Below are positions 44,001-51,776 of a stretch of 64,000 nucleotides of DNA, piece after piece; positions within the stretch are counted from its first letter, which is position 1; every line of letters starts with the position of its first letter. Source of the stretch: Streptomyces coeruleorubidus (GTDB taxonomy: Bacteria; Actinomycetota; Actinomycetes; Streptomycetales; Streptomycetaceae); NCBI RefSeq assembly GCF_028885415.1, contig NZ_CP118527.1:3596001-3660000 (forward strand). The letters run 5' to 3'. Both the position numbers and the translations under genes were made by a program. The notes under the pieces are model-generated. The model saw nothing but the letters and a program-made list of their open reading frames with translations. It had not been told where the DNA came from and searched no databases.

Positions 44001-45281
44001 ATGAGCCACGACTCCACTGCCGCGCCGGAAGCCGCGGCCCGGAAGCTTTCCGGGCGACGTCGCAAGGAGATCGTCGCGGTGCTGCTGTTCAGCGGCGGCC
44101 CCATCTTCGAGAGTTCCATACCGTTGTCGGTGTTCGGGATCGACCGCCAGGACGCCGGCGTTCCGCGCTACCGACTGCTGGTGTGCGGCGGCGAGGACGG
44201 CCCACTGCGGACCACAGGGGGCCTCGAACTCAGCGCACCGCATGGCCTGGAAGCGATCTCGCGCGCGGGCACGGTCGTCGTACCGGCCTGGCGTTCGATC
44301 ACTTCTCCGCCACCGGACGAGGCGCTCGACGCGCTGCGCCGGGCACACGAGGAGGGCGCCCGCATCGTCGGGCTGTGCACCGGCGCCTTCGTCCTCGCGG
44401 CGGCGGGCCTGCTGGACGGCCGACCCGCGACGACACACTGGATGTACGCGCCGACGCTGGCGAAACGCTATCCGTCGGTGCACGTCGACCCGCGGGAGCT
44501 GTTCGTCGACGACGGCGACGTGCTGACGTCGGCCGGCACGGCCGCGGGCATCGACCTGTGCCTGCACATCGTGCGCACGGACCACGGCAACGAGGCGGCA
44601 GGGGCCCTGGCCCGGCGCCTCGTCGTGCCCCCGCGCCGAAGCGGCGGCCAGGAGCGCTATCTCGACAGGTCTTTACCAGAGGAGATCGGCGCCGACCCGC
44701 TCGCCGAGGTCGTCGCCTGGGCGCTGGAGCACCTCCACGAACAGTTCGACGTGGAGACGCTGGCGGCACGCGCGTACATGAGCCGTCGTACGTTCGACCG
44801 CCGCTTCCGCTCGCTGACCGGGAGTGCCCCGCTGCAGTGGCTGATCACGCAGCGGGTCCTCCAGGCGCAGCGCCTGCTGGAGACGTCGGACTACTCGGTG
44901 GACGAGGTGGCGGGGCGCTGCGGCTTCCGGTCGCCGGTGGCCCTGCGCGGGCACTTCCGCCGCCAGCTGGGCTCGTCGCCGGCCGCCTACCGGGCGGCGT
45001 ACCGCGCCCGTCGTCCCCAGGGCGAGCGGCCGCAGGACACCGAGGCCGCCCCGGGCGGTCCGGGGTCCGGCATGCCCGGCCACGGGGGGCATGCCGGCCA
45101 GCCGGGCCAGCAGCCCGCCTCGATGCACCCGGAGCACCCCGTCCCGCTCCAGTCCCGCCGTACGGCGGCGGCGAGCGCGGTCGGATCCCTGTCCGCGTCG
45201 GCGTCGAGCGCGTCCGACAACGGGCGGGAGGCGTACGTACCGACCCGGGCGAGTCTGCCGGGGCAGCGCAGCGCGACGTGA
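44001..45281 (+). CDS. adpA: AdpA, central developmental regulator (AraC family)
   Basis: 426 residues. The N-terminal DJ-1/PfpI-like dimerisation domain (about 25-200; VLLFSGGPIFESSIPLSVFGID, GLCTGAFVLAAAGLLDG) is joined to a C-terminal AraC DNA-binding domain (about 235-330; MSRRTFDRRFRSLTGSAPLQWL, VDEVAGRCGFRSPVALRGHFRR). A Gln/Ser/Pro-rich tail ends it. Codon 225 is TTA (44673-44675), located in the linker between the domains, exactly the bldA control point known for adpA. It activates many genes for morphogenesis and secondary metabolism. ornA follows, as in other streptomycetes. Start ATG with GAGGGGGG upstream. Confidence 0.95.
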   Translation: MSHDSTAAPEAAARKLSGRRRKEIVAVLLFSGGPIFESSIPLSVFGIDRQDAGVPRYRLLVCGGEDGPLRTTGGLELSAPHGLEAISRAGTVVVPAWRSITSPPPDEALDALRRAHEEGARIVGLCTGAFVLAAAGLLDGRPATTHWMYAPTLAKRYPSVHVDPRELFVDDGDVLTSAGTAAGIDLCLHIVRTDHGNEAAGALARRLVVPPRRSGGQERYLDRSLPEEIGADPLAEVVAWALEHLHEQFDVETLAARAYMSRRTFDRRFRSLTGSAPLQWLITQRVLQAQRLLETSDYSVDEVAGRCGFRSPVALRGHFRRQLGSSPAAYRAAYRARRPQGERPQDTEAAPGGPGSGMPGHGGHAGQPGQQPASMHPEHPVPLQSRRTAAASAVGSLSASASSASDNGREAYVPTRASLPGQRSAT

Positions 45282-45294
45282 TGTGAGCCGGTGA

Positions 45295-45333
45295 CCGGGC
45301 CCGCGCGGAGGAACACCCTCCGCGCGGGCCCGG
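45295..45333. terminator. adpA terminator
   Basis: CCGGGCCCGCGCGGAGG (45295-45311), loop AACAC, CCTCCGCGCGGGCCCGG (45317-45333): a perfect 17-bp stem 13 bases after the adpA stop. Confidence 0.85.
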
Positions 45334-45443
45334 CGCTGCGTCGGAGGCAGGTGCGCCCTTGGTCACTAGCGGGTGCGCCCTTTGGCCACGAGGTCACCGC
45401 ACGGTCGGCTCAGCCCGGGACGGCTCCCCGTAAGGTGAGACAC

Positions 45444-46046
45444 ATGAACGATCGCATGGTGTGGATCGACTGCGAGATGACCGGCCTCTCGCTGTCGGAC
45501 GACGCGCTCATCGAGGTGGCCGCCCTCGTCACCGACTCCGAGCTGAACGTGCTCGGCGAGGGCGTGGACATCGTCATCCGGCCGCCGGACCGGGCGCTGG
45601 AGACGATGCCGGATGTGGTGCGTCAGATGCACACCGCGTCCGGGCTGCTCGCCGAGCTGCCGGACGGCACGACGCTGAAGGACGCCGAGGAGCAGGTCCT
45701 GACGTACGTCAGGGAGTTCGTCAAGGAGCCGGGCAAGGCCCCGCTGTGCGGCAACTCCGTCGGCACGGACCGCGGCTTCCTGCTGCGTGACATGCCGACG
45801 CTGGAGGACTACCTGCACTACCGGATCGTCGACGTGTCGTCGATCAAGGAGCTGGCCCGCCGCTGGTACCCGCGGGCGTACTTCAACAGCCCGCAGAAGA
45901 ACGGCAACCACCGCGCGCTCGCCGACATCCGCGAGTCCATCGCGGAGCTGCGCTACTACCGCGAGGCCGTCTTCGTCCCGCAGCCCGGGCCCGACTCGGA
46001 CACCGCGAAGAAGATCGCCGCGAAGCACGTGCTGCCTGCTCAGTAG
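45444..46046 (+). CDS. ornA: Oligoribonuclease
   Basis: A 200-residue DEDDh 3'-5' exonuclease that degrades 2-5-nt RNA and pGpG-type dinucleotides to mononucleotides. Metal-binding residues are Asp9 and Glu11 in WIDCEMTG, Asp in GTDRGFL, and His156/Asp161 in NHRALADI. Length equals the E. coli family size plus about 20. ATG 45444 is the only start giving the conserved N-terminus; the longer upstream frame is adpA terminator sequence. ornA mutants of Streptomyces are affected in development, consistent with its place behind adpA. Confidence 0.95.
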   Translation: MNDRMVWIDCEMTGLSLSDDALIEVAALVTDSELNVLGEGVDIVIRPPDRALETMPDVVRQMHTASGLLAELPDGTTLKDAEEQVLTYVREFVKEPGKAPLCGNSVGTDRGFLLRDMPTLEDYLHYRIVDVSSIKELARRWYPRAYFNSPQKNGNHRALADIRESIAELRYYREAVFVPQPGPDSDTAKKIAAKHVLPAQ

Positions 46047-46161
46047 CCGTGCCGGGGGCCCGCGGAGGGGCGCCGCGAAAGCCGGGCGCGAGCACCCCTT
46101 CGGACCCTGTACACTTTTTCTCGGCCGGTCGGGGAACTTACTGATCTCCAAGCCGGTCATG

Positions 46162-46234
46162 GTGGGTGTAGCTCAGCTGGTAGAGCACCTGGTTGTGGTC
46201 CAGGATGCCGCGGGTTCGAGTCCCGTCACTCACC
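46162..46234 (+). tRNA. tRNA-His (GTG anticodon)
   Basis: A 73-base cloverleaf: acceptor GTGGGTG pairs with CACTCAC (one G-U), D arm GCTCAGCTGGTAGAGC, anticodon loop GGTTGTGGTCC with GTG, T arm GCGGGTTCGAGTCCCGT, discriminator C73. A G at 46161 can serve as the extra G-1 of tRNA-His opposite C73. CCA is not encoded. Its 3' end is a typical integration site, and the DNA downstream looks like the scar of an inserted element. Confidence 0.93.
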
Positions 46235-46235
46235 C

Positions 46236-46577
46236 TTACCAAAGAGGCCGGTGACCTGCGTTGATCAGGTCACCGGCCTCTTTCGTATCCGCCGTGGCCA
46301 CACCGGTGGCCACCCGGATCTTGAGAAGCTTTCCGCCTTCCACCCAACCGCTGAGGATCTGACTTCTCTGCGCTGCGGATATCCCAGCAGGTTGATTGTT
46401 CTGCTGGTTGTTTTGCGACTGACCGTCCACCTGATTCTGCACCCAGGAGTCCTCGGAAGGGGCGCCCGAGCTGCTGTCAGAACCCAGGACCACACCGCCC
46501 AGGAAGAACGAGGCGACGGCAACGGCGACGACGCCGCCCCACAGGGCCGCCGGCCGCTTCCACCAAGGCCGCTCCAT
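46236..46577 (-). CDS. Putative membrane-anchored protein ending in the tRNA-His terminator
   Basis: 113 residues: a basic start (MERPWWKRPAALWGG), one transmembrane helix (VVAVAVASFFLGGVVLG), a Ser/Asn/Gln-rich linker and a short C-terminus. The last 15 codons are made of the perfect terminator hairpin at 46241-46283, so the C-terminus may be an accidental extension. In the same frame, codons resembling EYESDPEYQRIL precede the ATG without another start, suggesting the 5' part is eroded. Probably a relic of the inserted DNA rather than a core gene. Confidence 0.4.
   Translation of the reverse strand: MERPWWKRPAALWGGVVAVAVASFFLGGVVLGSDSSSGAPSEDSWVQNQVDGQSQNNQQNNQPAGISAAQRSQILSGWVEGGKLLKIRVATGVATADTKEAGDLINAGHRPLW
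46241..46283. terminator. Perfect 18-bp terminator after tRNA-His
   Basis: AAAGAGGCCGGTGACCTG (46241-46258), loop CGTTGAT, CAGGTCACCGGCCTCTTT (46266-46283). It has A/T tails on both sides, so it would work in both directions. Confidence 0.9.
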
Positions 46578-46654
46578 CGCCGCCAGGATGCGCTGGTACT
46601 CCGGGTCGCTCTCGTATTCCTCTCGCCGCCGGTACCAAACCCCGCTTCACGGCA

Positions 46655-46985
46655 ATCCCCCACGCGGCCGTCTTGGGTGCGGCCATCGGTGGACTCACGG
46701 CTTTCGGCACCAGTTGGTTCGGATTCCGGGCCGCGCGCCTTCAACTACAGCACCAGGAGTCGGAGGCAGCGCGCCAGCGCCGGTTCCCTCACCCAGTTCG
46801 AGACGCTTCAGGGCCACATCCGCAAGCGCCGATCAAACATCGCCATCGCGGGGCCGGACTCCGTGGTTCAGGCTGCGGGTGAGTTCGCGGACGAGGTCAG
46901 GAAGTTCAGACGTCCGCTGGACGGTTTCGCCAAGGCCGCACGGACCGCCCTTGAGGACGACGGTGAAGAGACCGGATCAGGATGA
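46655..46985 (+). pseudogene. Frameshifted small membrane/coiled-coil protein
   Basis: One frame reads AIPHAAVLGAAIGGLTAFGTSWFGFRAARLQLQHQESEAARQRR, a hydrophobic helix followed by a coiled-coil start. The natural continuation, QFETLQGHIRKRRSNIAIAG...VRKFRRPLDGFAKAARTALE, lies in another frame. The switch is near 46785. There, 13 bases between two TTC triplets appear as an insertion; removing them would restore RRFETLQ. Typical of small proteins of mobile elements. No valid start is visible. Confidence 0.5.
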
Positions 46986-47525
46986 GAGCGGGAGTTCGGC
47001 CGGCATGACGGCGTACACCGGGGAGTCCGGGAAGGGCTGACGCTCGCCGACCTTCCGGAAGCCCCAGGACTCGTATTTGGCCTGGACGCGAGGGTGTTCG
47101 GTGTCGACGAGCAGGACCACGAGGTCCTCGTCCCGCTCGTCCAGCAGGGCCCAGCTAACCAGCTCGGACACGCCCATCTTCCGGTACTTCGTCCGGACGG
47201 CCAGCTCCGAGTAGGAGAAGGTGCGGTCCTTCCCCGGGTCGGGGGCGGGCTTCAGGTGCTCGCGCCACCACTCGCGGTAGGGGGTTGACGGGGCTCCATA
47301 CGCGAAGGCCACCGCCTCGTCACCGTCGTACGCGATCACGCAGTCGAAGTCCGGGTTCTTGCCCCAGTGGTCTACGAACCAGGGGAAGCGCTGGTTGAAC
47401 TCGTCATCCATCGCATCGGCGTAGGCGTCCGCATGGATGTCGATCAGCGTCTGGCGGATCTGCGGGAGGTCCTTGTTAGTGAAGCGGCGGACGACCAGAT
47501 CAGCGGCACTCAAGATCGGCTCCAT
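46977..47525 (-). CDS. GNAT-family N-acetyltransferase
   Basis: 182 residues. After an N-terminal VVRRFTNKDLPQIRQTLIDIHADAY, the acetyl-CoA-binding core FSYSELAVRTKYRKMGVSELVSWALLDE and the late LLVDTEHPRVQAKYESWGFRKVGERQPF are characteristic of GNAT enzymes. The acceptor is unknown. Its ATG overlaps the end of the broken regulator gene by 16 bases, so they formed an operon. This regulator-plus-acetyltransferase arrangement is common in Streptomyces accessory DNA. The gene itself appears intact. Confidence 0.75.
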   Translation of the reverse strand: MEPILSAADLVVRRFTNKDLPQIRQTLIDIHADAYADAMDDEFNQRFPWFVDHWGKNPDFDCVIAYDGDEAVAFAYGAPSTPYREWWREHLKPAPDPGKDRTFSYSELAVRTKYRKMGVSELVSWALLDERDEDLVVLLVDTEHPRVQAKYESWGFRKVGERQPFPDSPVYAVMPAELPLSS

Positions 47526-48350
47526 TCGGATCGGAAGCGGTCTCCCCACTCTTGTGCGACGCCGGCGTCCGGCGCAAGGTTGATCAAGTCCCGGTAGTAG
47601 TCACCGAGCAGAGAGCGCATCCGGCCCGGGAGCGGGTGCCCCTGCATCAGTTCGAACACGGTGGATGCGGTGACGCCTGATCGATGTCCCGCTGGTGGAG
47701 TTGGGCCAGGGCGAGCCGTGCCGTGGCCAGGGCGCGGTTACGGCGGAACTGCTTGGGGATGCTGGCCAGAGCCCTGTGGGAGGCGGACTCAGCTCGTGCC
47801 GGGTCCCCGAGCCGGTCCCTGACGATCGCTGTGATGGCGGTCAGCTCGGCGCCCCCAAAGGCCACCCAGCTGGGCCGGGGCTCCTCGAAGGACGCCTTCT
47901 CCAGGGCTTCCTGGGCGTACCCCAGGGACCGTAGGGCGCCCGTACGGTCACCGAGATTCGAATGGCCCACGGCCGTTCTGGCGTGCGCGAGCGAGGCGAA
48001 CAGCGGGTCCCGCCGGGTGATGGCCGTGGCCTGGGCCGCATATCCGGCATCCACAGCCTGTGTGTGCTGGCCCCGCTGGTGGGCAAGCATCGCGTACGAG
48101 TTCCAGACCCTCAGCTCCGCCACGGTGTCTTTGGCCATCCCGGCCAGGTACAGCGCCCGGTCGAGGTGCCTCTGAGTCCGTTCGAGCTGGCGGGCATCCA
48201 GAGCAGACCACGCGGCGGTCGCGGTGTAGTCGGCTGCCAGGGAGAACAGGCGTTGCCGGATCCGCTGGGAGGCGGCCAGCTTGAGCTTGTCGAGGGCCTC
48301 CTCAGCTCCGGCCAGGGCGGCCCGCTCCAGGCCCTCGTGGCGGCGACGTG
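47510..48350 (-). pseudogene. Truncated, frameshifted XRE-type regulator with TPR-like repeats
   Basis: Reading down from about 48350, a continuous frame gives RRRHEGLERAALAGAEEALDKLKL, then helical repeats (ATAAWSALDARQLERTQRHLDRALYLAGMAKDTVAELRVWNS and onward), to LAQLHQRDIDQA. At about 47666 one base is missing and the sequence continues in the next frame as TASTVFELMQGHPLPGRMRSLLGDYYRDLINLAPDAGVAQEW, ending at 47510. This is the C-terminal about 280 residues of a helix-turn-helix/TPR regulator. The DNA-binding N-terminus is missing, replaced at about 48350 by unrelated DNA read on the other strand. Confidence 0.6.
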
Positions 48351-48478
48351 AAGAGGGATGGCACGTACATCCTGCGCGCGGTCGACTCGTTCGCCCTGAG
48401 GTGGAAGGCCCCGAGCGCCGAGAAGCTGACCGTGACCGAGCCCCGTCTGGAGCGCGTCAAGAAGGAACGAGAGGCGTA
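48340..48478 (+). pseudogene. C-terminal fragment of an unrecognised protein
   Basis: The frame reads DVKRDGTYILRAVDSFALRWKAPSAEKLTVTEPRLERVKKEREA and stops at 48476-48478. Upstream the frame runs into the opposite-strand regulator remnant without a convincing start. The next small gene begins three bases after the stop, which indicates a former operon. Family not recognised. Confidence 0.4.
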
Positions 48479-48481
48479 ACC

Positions 48482-48664
48482 ATGCACAGCAGCGCGCTCC
48501 CCTGGCTGGGCGACCTTACGGACGAGCAGGCGTACGAGTTCCTGGACGAGGTGATCACGACGGCTCAGGACGCCGGGACCCACACCGCCTTCCTCCACGC
48601 GCTCGATGTCCTCGTGGGCCAGCATGCACCGACCCCCGCACTCCCTCATGGGGTCATGCCGTAG
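48482..48664 (+). CDS. Small hypothetical protein of the inserted region
   Basis: 60 residues (MHSSALPWLGDLTDEQAYEFLDEVITTAQDAGTHTAFLHALDVLVGQH and a short tail), acidic and helical. GAGAGG lies about 8 bases before the ATG and the preceding fragment ends 3 bases upstream. Not recognised. Its size and context suggest a plasmid- or prophage-type accessory protein. Confidence 0.45.
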   Translation: MHSSALPWLGDLTDEQAYEFLDEVITTAQDAGTHTAFLHALDVLVGQHAPTPALPHGVMP

Positions 48665-48693
48665 AGGCTCCCCCGGGCCCTGTGAGGTCGAGA

Positions 48694-48728
48694 GGAGCCC
48701 CGGTCGTCTACGGACGGCCGGGGCTCCG
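48694..48728. terminator. Bidirectional terminator at the insertion's right side
   Basis: GGAGCCCCGG pairs with CCGGGGCTCC around a roughly 14-base loop, between the plus-strand small gene and the minus-strand truncated kinase gene, which converge here. Confidence 0.65.
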
Positions 48729-49001
48729 TCACAGAATGATGATCGTCCCGTCCTGCGCCATCCTCGCGTTCCACGGAAGGTTCGATTCGTCGAGGTCGTT
48801 GACCGATCCCGTCCAAGCGGGGGCGACAGGCTCGGTCGTCGCCTCCTTCACGAACCAGCGCTCCCCGTCGGCGAGCCGGACCCCGTACGACACGCAGCTC
48901 GAGTCCTGGTCGCGGAAGGCCCGGAAGACCTCGCCCACCGTGCGCAGGTACGGCTCGGTCCGAGCGACCTCGTCGATGCCCAGCAGGGGGTGCGGCGTCA
49001 C
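48729..49001 (-). pseudogene. Truncated kinase/phosphotransferase coupled to cebR
   Basis: The GTG at 49001 overlaps the cebR stop (GTGA). The first ~57 residues, TPHPLLGIDEVARTEPYLRTVGEVFRAF through VSYGVRLADGERWFVKEATTEP, look like the N-lobe of an aminoglycoside-phosphotransferase/protein-kinase-like protein with the ATP-binding Lys in WFVKEA. Instead of about 250 further residues it ends after PAWTGSVNDLDESNLPWNARMAQDGTIIIL, which does not fit a kinase. The C-terminal part was lost where foreign DNA joins. If translated the 90-residue product should be inactive. Confidence 0.6.
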
Positions 49002-50053
49002 GACGACGCTCGGGGCACCAGTTCCGTGGCCAGGACGACCTGCCGTCGGTCCAGCCCTCGGGACGCCAGGGGGCGGCGGTCGGCGACCTCGGTGAGGAGG
49101 AGGTCTATCATCCGCCGGCCCATCACCTCGATGGGCTGGCGGACGCTGGTGAGGGGCGGCTCCATGTGGCGGGCGATGGCGGAGTCGTCGTAGCCGACGA
49201 GCGCCACGTCGTCGGGGATGCGGCGCCCCGCCTCGCGCAGCGCCTGACGGGCGCCGGCCGCGGTGACGTCGGAGGCGGCGAAGACCGCGTTCAGGTCGGG
49301 ACGGCGCTCCAGCAGTGCCGCCATGGCACGGCTGCCGCCCTCCTCCGTGAAGTCGCCCGGCTCGATCAGCGCCTCGTCCACCTCGTGGCCCGCGTCGCTC
49401 AGGGCGTCGCGGTAGCCCTCGATGCGGCGCTGGGCGCCGTAGACGTCGAGGCGGCCGGTGATGTGGGCCACCCGGCGGCGGCCGCGGGACAGCAGGTGCT
49501 CGACGGCCTGGCGGGCGCCGCCGTAGTTGTCCGAGTCGACCGACGGCAGTGTCTCCGCCGCCGATCGCGGGCCGCTGATCACCGCCGGGATGTCCAGCTG
49601 GGCCAGCAGGTCGGGCAGTGGATCGTCCGCGTGGACCGAGACCAGCAGAACGCCGTCCACCCGATGGGCGGCCAGGTACTGGGCGAGGCGGCGGCGTTCG
49701 CGGTCGCCGCCCGCGAAGATCAGCAGCAGCTGCATCTCCGTGTCGGACAGCTCCGCCCCGACGCCCTTCAGAATGTCCGAGAAGTACGGCTCCGAGAAGA
49801 ACCGGGTCTCCGGCTCGGGCACGACCAGCGCGATCGCGTCCGTGCGGTTGGCGGCCAGGGCGCGGGCCGCGGTGTTCGGGACGTAGCCGAGCTCGGCGAC
49901 CGCAGCCTCGACGGCCGCCCGGGTCGCGTCGCTGACCCGGGGCGAGCCGTTGATCACCCGGGACACCGTGCCGCGGCCGACACCGGCGCGCGCCGCCACC
50001 TCTTCGAGGGTGGGCCGGCCACCGCTTCGGCCCCGCGCTCCGTGGCTTGCCAT
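48998..50053 (-). CDS. cebR: CebR, LacI-family cellobiose-responsive repressor
   Basis: 351 residues. The N-terminal LacI helix-turn-helix and hinge are PTLEEVAARAGVGRGTVSRVINGSPRVS and ALAANRTDAIALVVPEPE. A periplasmic-binding-protein-like effector domain follows. CebR is known to repress cebEFG-bglC and to be released by cellobiose/cellotriose. Matching 14-bp sites occur before cebE and at bglC. ATG 50053 has GGAG upstream; the frame also opens at 50074. Divergent from cebE. Confidence 0.92.
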   Translation of the reverse strand: MASHGARGRSGGRPTLEEVAARAGVGRGTVSRVINGSPRVSDATRAAVEAAVAELGYVPNTAARALAANRTDAIALVVPEPETRFFSEPYFSDILKGVGAELSDTEMQLLLIFAGGDRERRRLAQYLAAHRVDGVLLVSVHADDPLPDLLAQLDIPAVISGPRSAAETLPSVDSDNYGGARQAVEHLLSRGRRRVAHITGRLDVYGAQRRIEGYRDALSDAGHEVDEALIEPGDFTEEGGSRAMAALLERRPDLNAVFAASDVTAAGARQALREAGRRIPDDVALVGYDDSAIARHMEPPLTSVRQPIEVMGRRMIDLLLTEVADRRPLASRGLDRRQVVLATELVPRASS

Positions 50054-50230
50054 GGGCTCCGCCTTCCCGTCCACACCCGCACTCTGCGGCTGGCCTGGAA
50101 TTTAACAGGCTTGTCGGCTGTCTTGACCGCTGCCGAGGCCCGCCGCCCCCGGCCTTCCGCTTCCGCCGGCGAGCCGGTCCGGCTGGCTTGATACCGCCGC
50201 CCGGGGCCGCAGCGGATACCGGCCCAGGTC

Positions 50231-50251
50231 CAGTTAACGGCCCGATAACTG
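50231..50251. promoter_or_regulatory. Inverted repeat CAGTTA-N9-TAACTG in ceb intergenic region
   Basis: A perfect 6-bp inverted repeat at 50231-50236/50246-50251, about 70 bases before the CebR box. The 397-base region 50054-50450 has no gene. It holds this element, a TTGACA hexamer at 50277-50282 (a candidate -35) and the CebR box. Confidence 0.35.
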
Positions 50252-50320
50252 AACGCATCTCTCGCTGTCCGGTCCCTTGACACCCCCGCCGCGACCGGAG
50301 AACCTTCAACACATCACTGG

Positions 50321-50334
50321 TGGGAGCGCTCCCA
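50321..50334. promoter_or_regulatory. CebR box before cebE
   Basis: TGGGAGCGCTCCCA, the perfect 14-bp palindrome recognised by CebR, 117 bases before the cebE ATG and about 40 bases after a TTGACA hexamer, so binding would cover the transcription start area. Confidence 0.93.
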
Positions 50335-50450
50335 CAGTACCTGACACATACACAACCCGCACGTTCCCCGCCCGAGCCGCAGCGAGTAAAAACGGGTCCA
50401 ACAATGCAGTTGGCCGGGGGGTCGGCACGTCAGGGCAACAGGAGGACGAC

Positions 50451-51776
50451 ATGCGAGCACGCATCCGAACCGCCCGCAAGGCGATGGTCCTCGCGGCCGC
50501 CGCGTCGCTGGGCGCCGGGCTGCTGGCCGGCTGTGCCGACGACGGCAAGGACGATGGCTCCGACTCGTCGAACGGCGGCGGCAAGGGCAAGACCACGATC
50601 ACCCTGGGGCTTTTCGGCACCATGGGCTTCAAGGAAGCCGGGCTCTACAGCGAGTACGAGAAGCTCAACCCCAACATCAAGATCGCCGAGAACGTCGTCG
50701 AGCGGAACGAGAACTACTACCCGGCGCTGCTCAACCACCTCACCACCAACAGTGGTCTGCAGGACGTCCAGGCCGTCGAGGTCGGGAACATCGCCGAGAT
50801 CGTGAACACCCAGGCGGCCAAGCTCGAGGACCTCTCCAAGGTTTCGGGAGTGAACAAGAGCGACTGGCTGGATTGGAAGTGGCAGCAGGCCACGACCAAG
50901 GACAACCAGACGATCGCCCTCGGCACGGACGTCGGTCCGATGGCCATCTGCTACCGCACGGACATGTTCAAGCAGGCCGGTCTGCCCACCGACCCGGCGG
51001 AGGTCGCCAAGCTGTGGGCGGGCGACTGGGCCAAGCTCGTGGCGGCCGGTGAGCGGTACCAGGGCAAGGCCCCCAAGGGCACCACCTTCATGGACTCCCC
51101 CGGTGGTCTGCTCAACGCGATCCTGAGCAGTGAGAAGGAGAAGTTCTACGACTCCTCCGGCAAGGTCATCTACAAGACGAACCCGGCCGTCAAGAAGGCC
51201 TTCGACCTGACCGCGGAGGCCGCCGAGAAGGGCCTGCTCGGCGCACAGACGCAGTTCCAGCCGGCCTGGGACCAGACGATCGCCAACAACAAGTTCGCCG
51301 CGATGGCCTGCCCGCCGTGGATGCTGGGTTACATCAAGGGCAAGTCGAAGCCGGACGCCAAGGGCAAGTGGAACGTGGCCGTGGCGCCCCAGTCCGGCAA
51401 CTGGGGCGGCAGCTTCCTCGCGGTGCCGAAGAACGGCAAGAACGTCGAGGAGGCCAAGAAGCTGGTCGCGTGGCTGACCGCGCCCGAGCAGCAGGCGAAG
51501 CTGTTCAAGGTGCAGGGCAGCTTCCCGAGCGCGCAGGCCGCGTACGACATGCCCGAAGTGACCGGCGCCGTCAACGACATGACCGGTGACGCCCCGATCG
51601 GCAAGATCTTCTCCGAGGCCGCCAAGCAGATCCCCCTCCAGCCGATCGGCCCGAAGGACCAGATCATCCAGCAGGGTCTGACGGACAACGGCGTCATCCT
51701 CGTCACGAAGGGCAAGTCCGCGGAGGAGGCCTGGAAGACGGCGACCAAGACCATCGACAACAACCTGGACCAGTGA
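50451..51776 (+). CDS. cebE: Cellobiose/cellotriose-binding lipoprotein
   Basis: A 441-residue extracellular solute-binding protein of ABC importer family CUT1. The signal peptide ends in the lipobox LLAGC; the Asp/Ser/Gly-rich linker anchors the binding domain. Motifs typical for the cluster include ALGTDVGPMAICYRTDMFKQAG and MACPPWMLGYIKG. CebE captures cellulose breakdown products. AGGAGG lies 5 bases before ATG 50451. The next gene overlaps by GTGA. Confidence 0.93.
   Translation: MRARIRTARKAMVLAAAASLGAGLLAGCADDGKDDGSDSSNGGGKGKTTITLGLFGTMGFKEAGLYSEYEKLNPNIKIAENVVERNENYYPALLNHLTTNSGLQDVQAVEVGNIAEIVNTQAAKLEDLSKVSGVNKSDWLDWKWQQATTKDNQTIALGTDVGPMAICYRTDMFKQAGLPTDPAEVAKLWAGDWAKLVAAGERYQGKAPKGTTFMDSPGGLLNAILSSEKEKFYDSSGKVIYKTNPAVKKAFDLTAEAAEKGLLGAQTQFQPAWDQTIANNKFAAMACPPWMLGYIKGKSKPDAKGKWNVAVAPQSGNWGGSFLAVPKNGKNVEEAKKLVAWLTAPEQQAKLFKVQGSFPSAQAAYDMPEVTGAVNDMTGDAPIGKIFSEAAKQIPLQPIGPKDQIIQQGLTDNGVILVTKGKSAEEAWKTATKTIDNNLDQ

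Noticed and set aside
48660..48830. attR copy of the tRNA-His 3' end
   Set aside because: I looked for GGGTTCGAGTCCCGTCACTC-like sequence near the right end of the island and found only short unrelated matches, so no attachment site is annotated.
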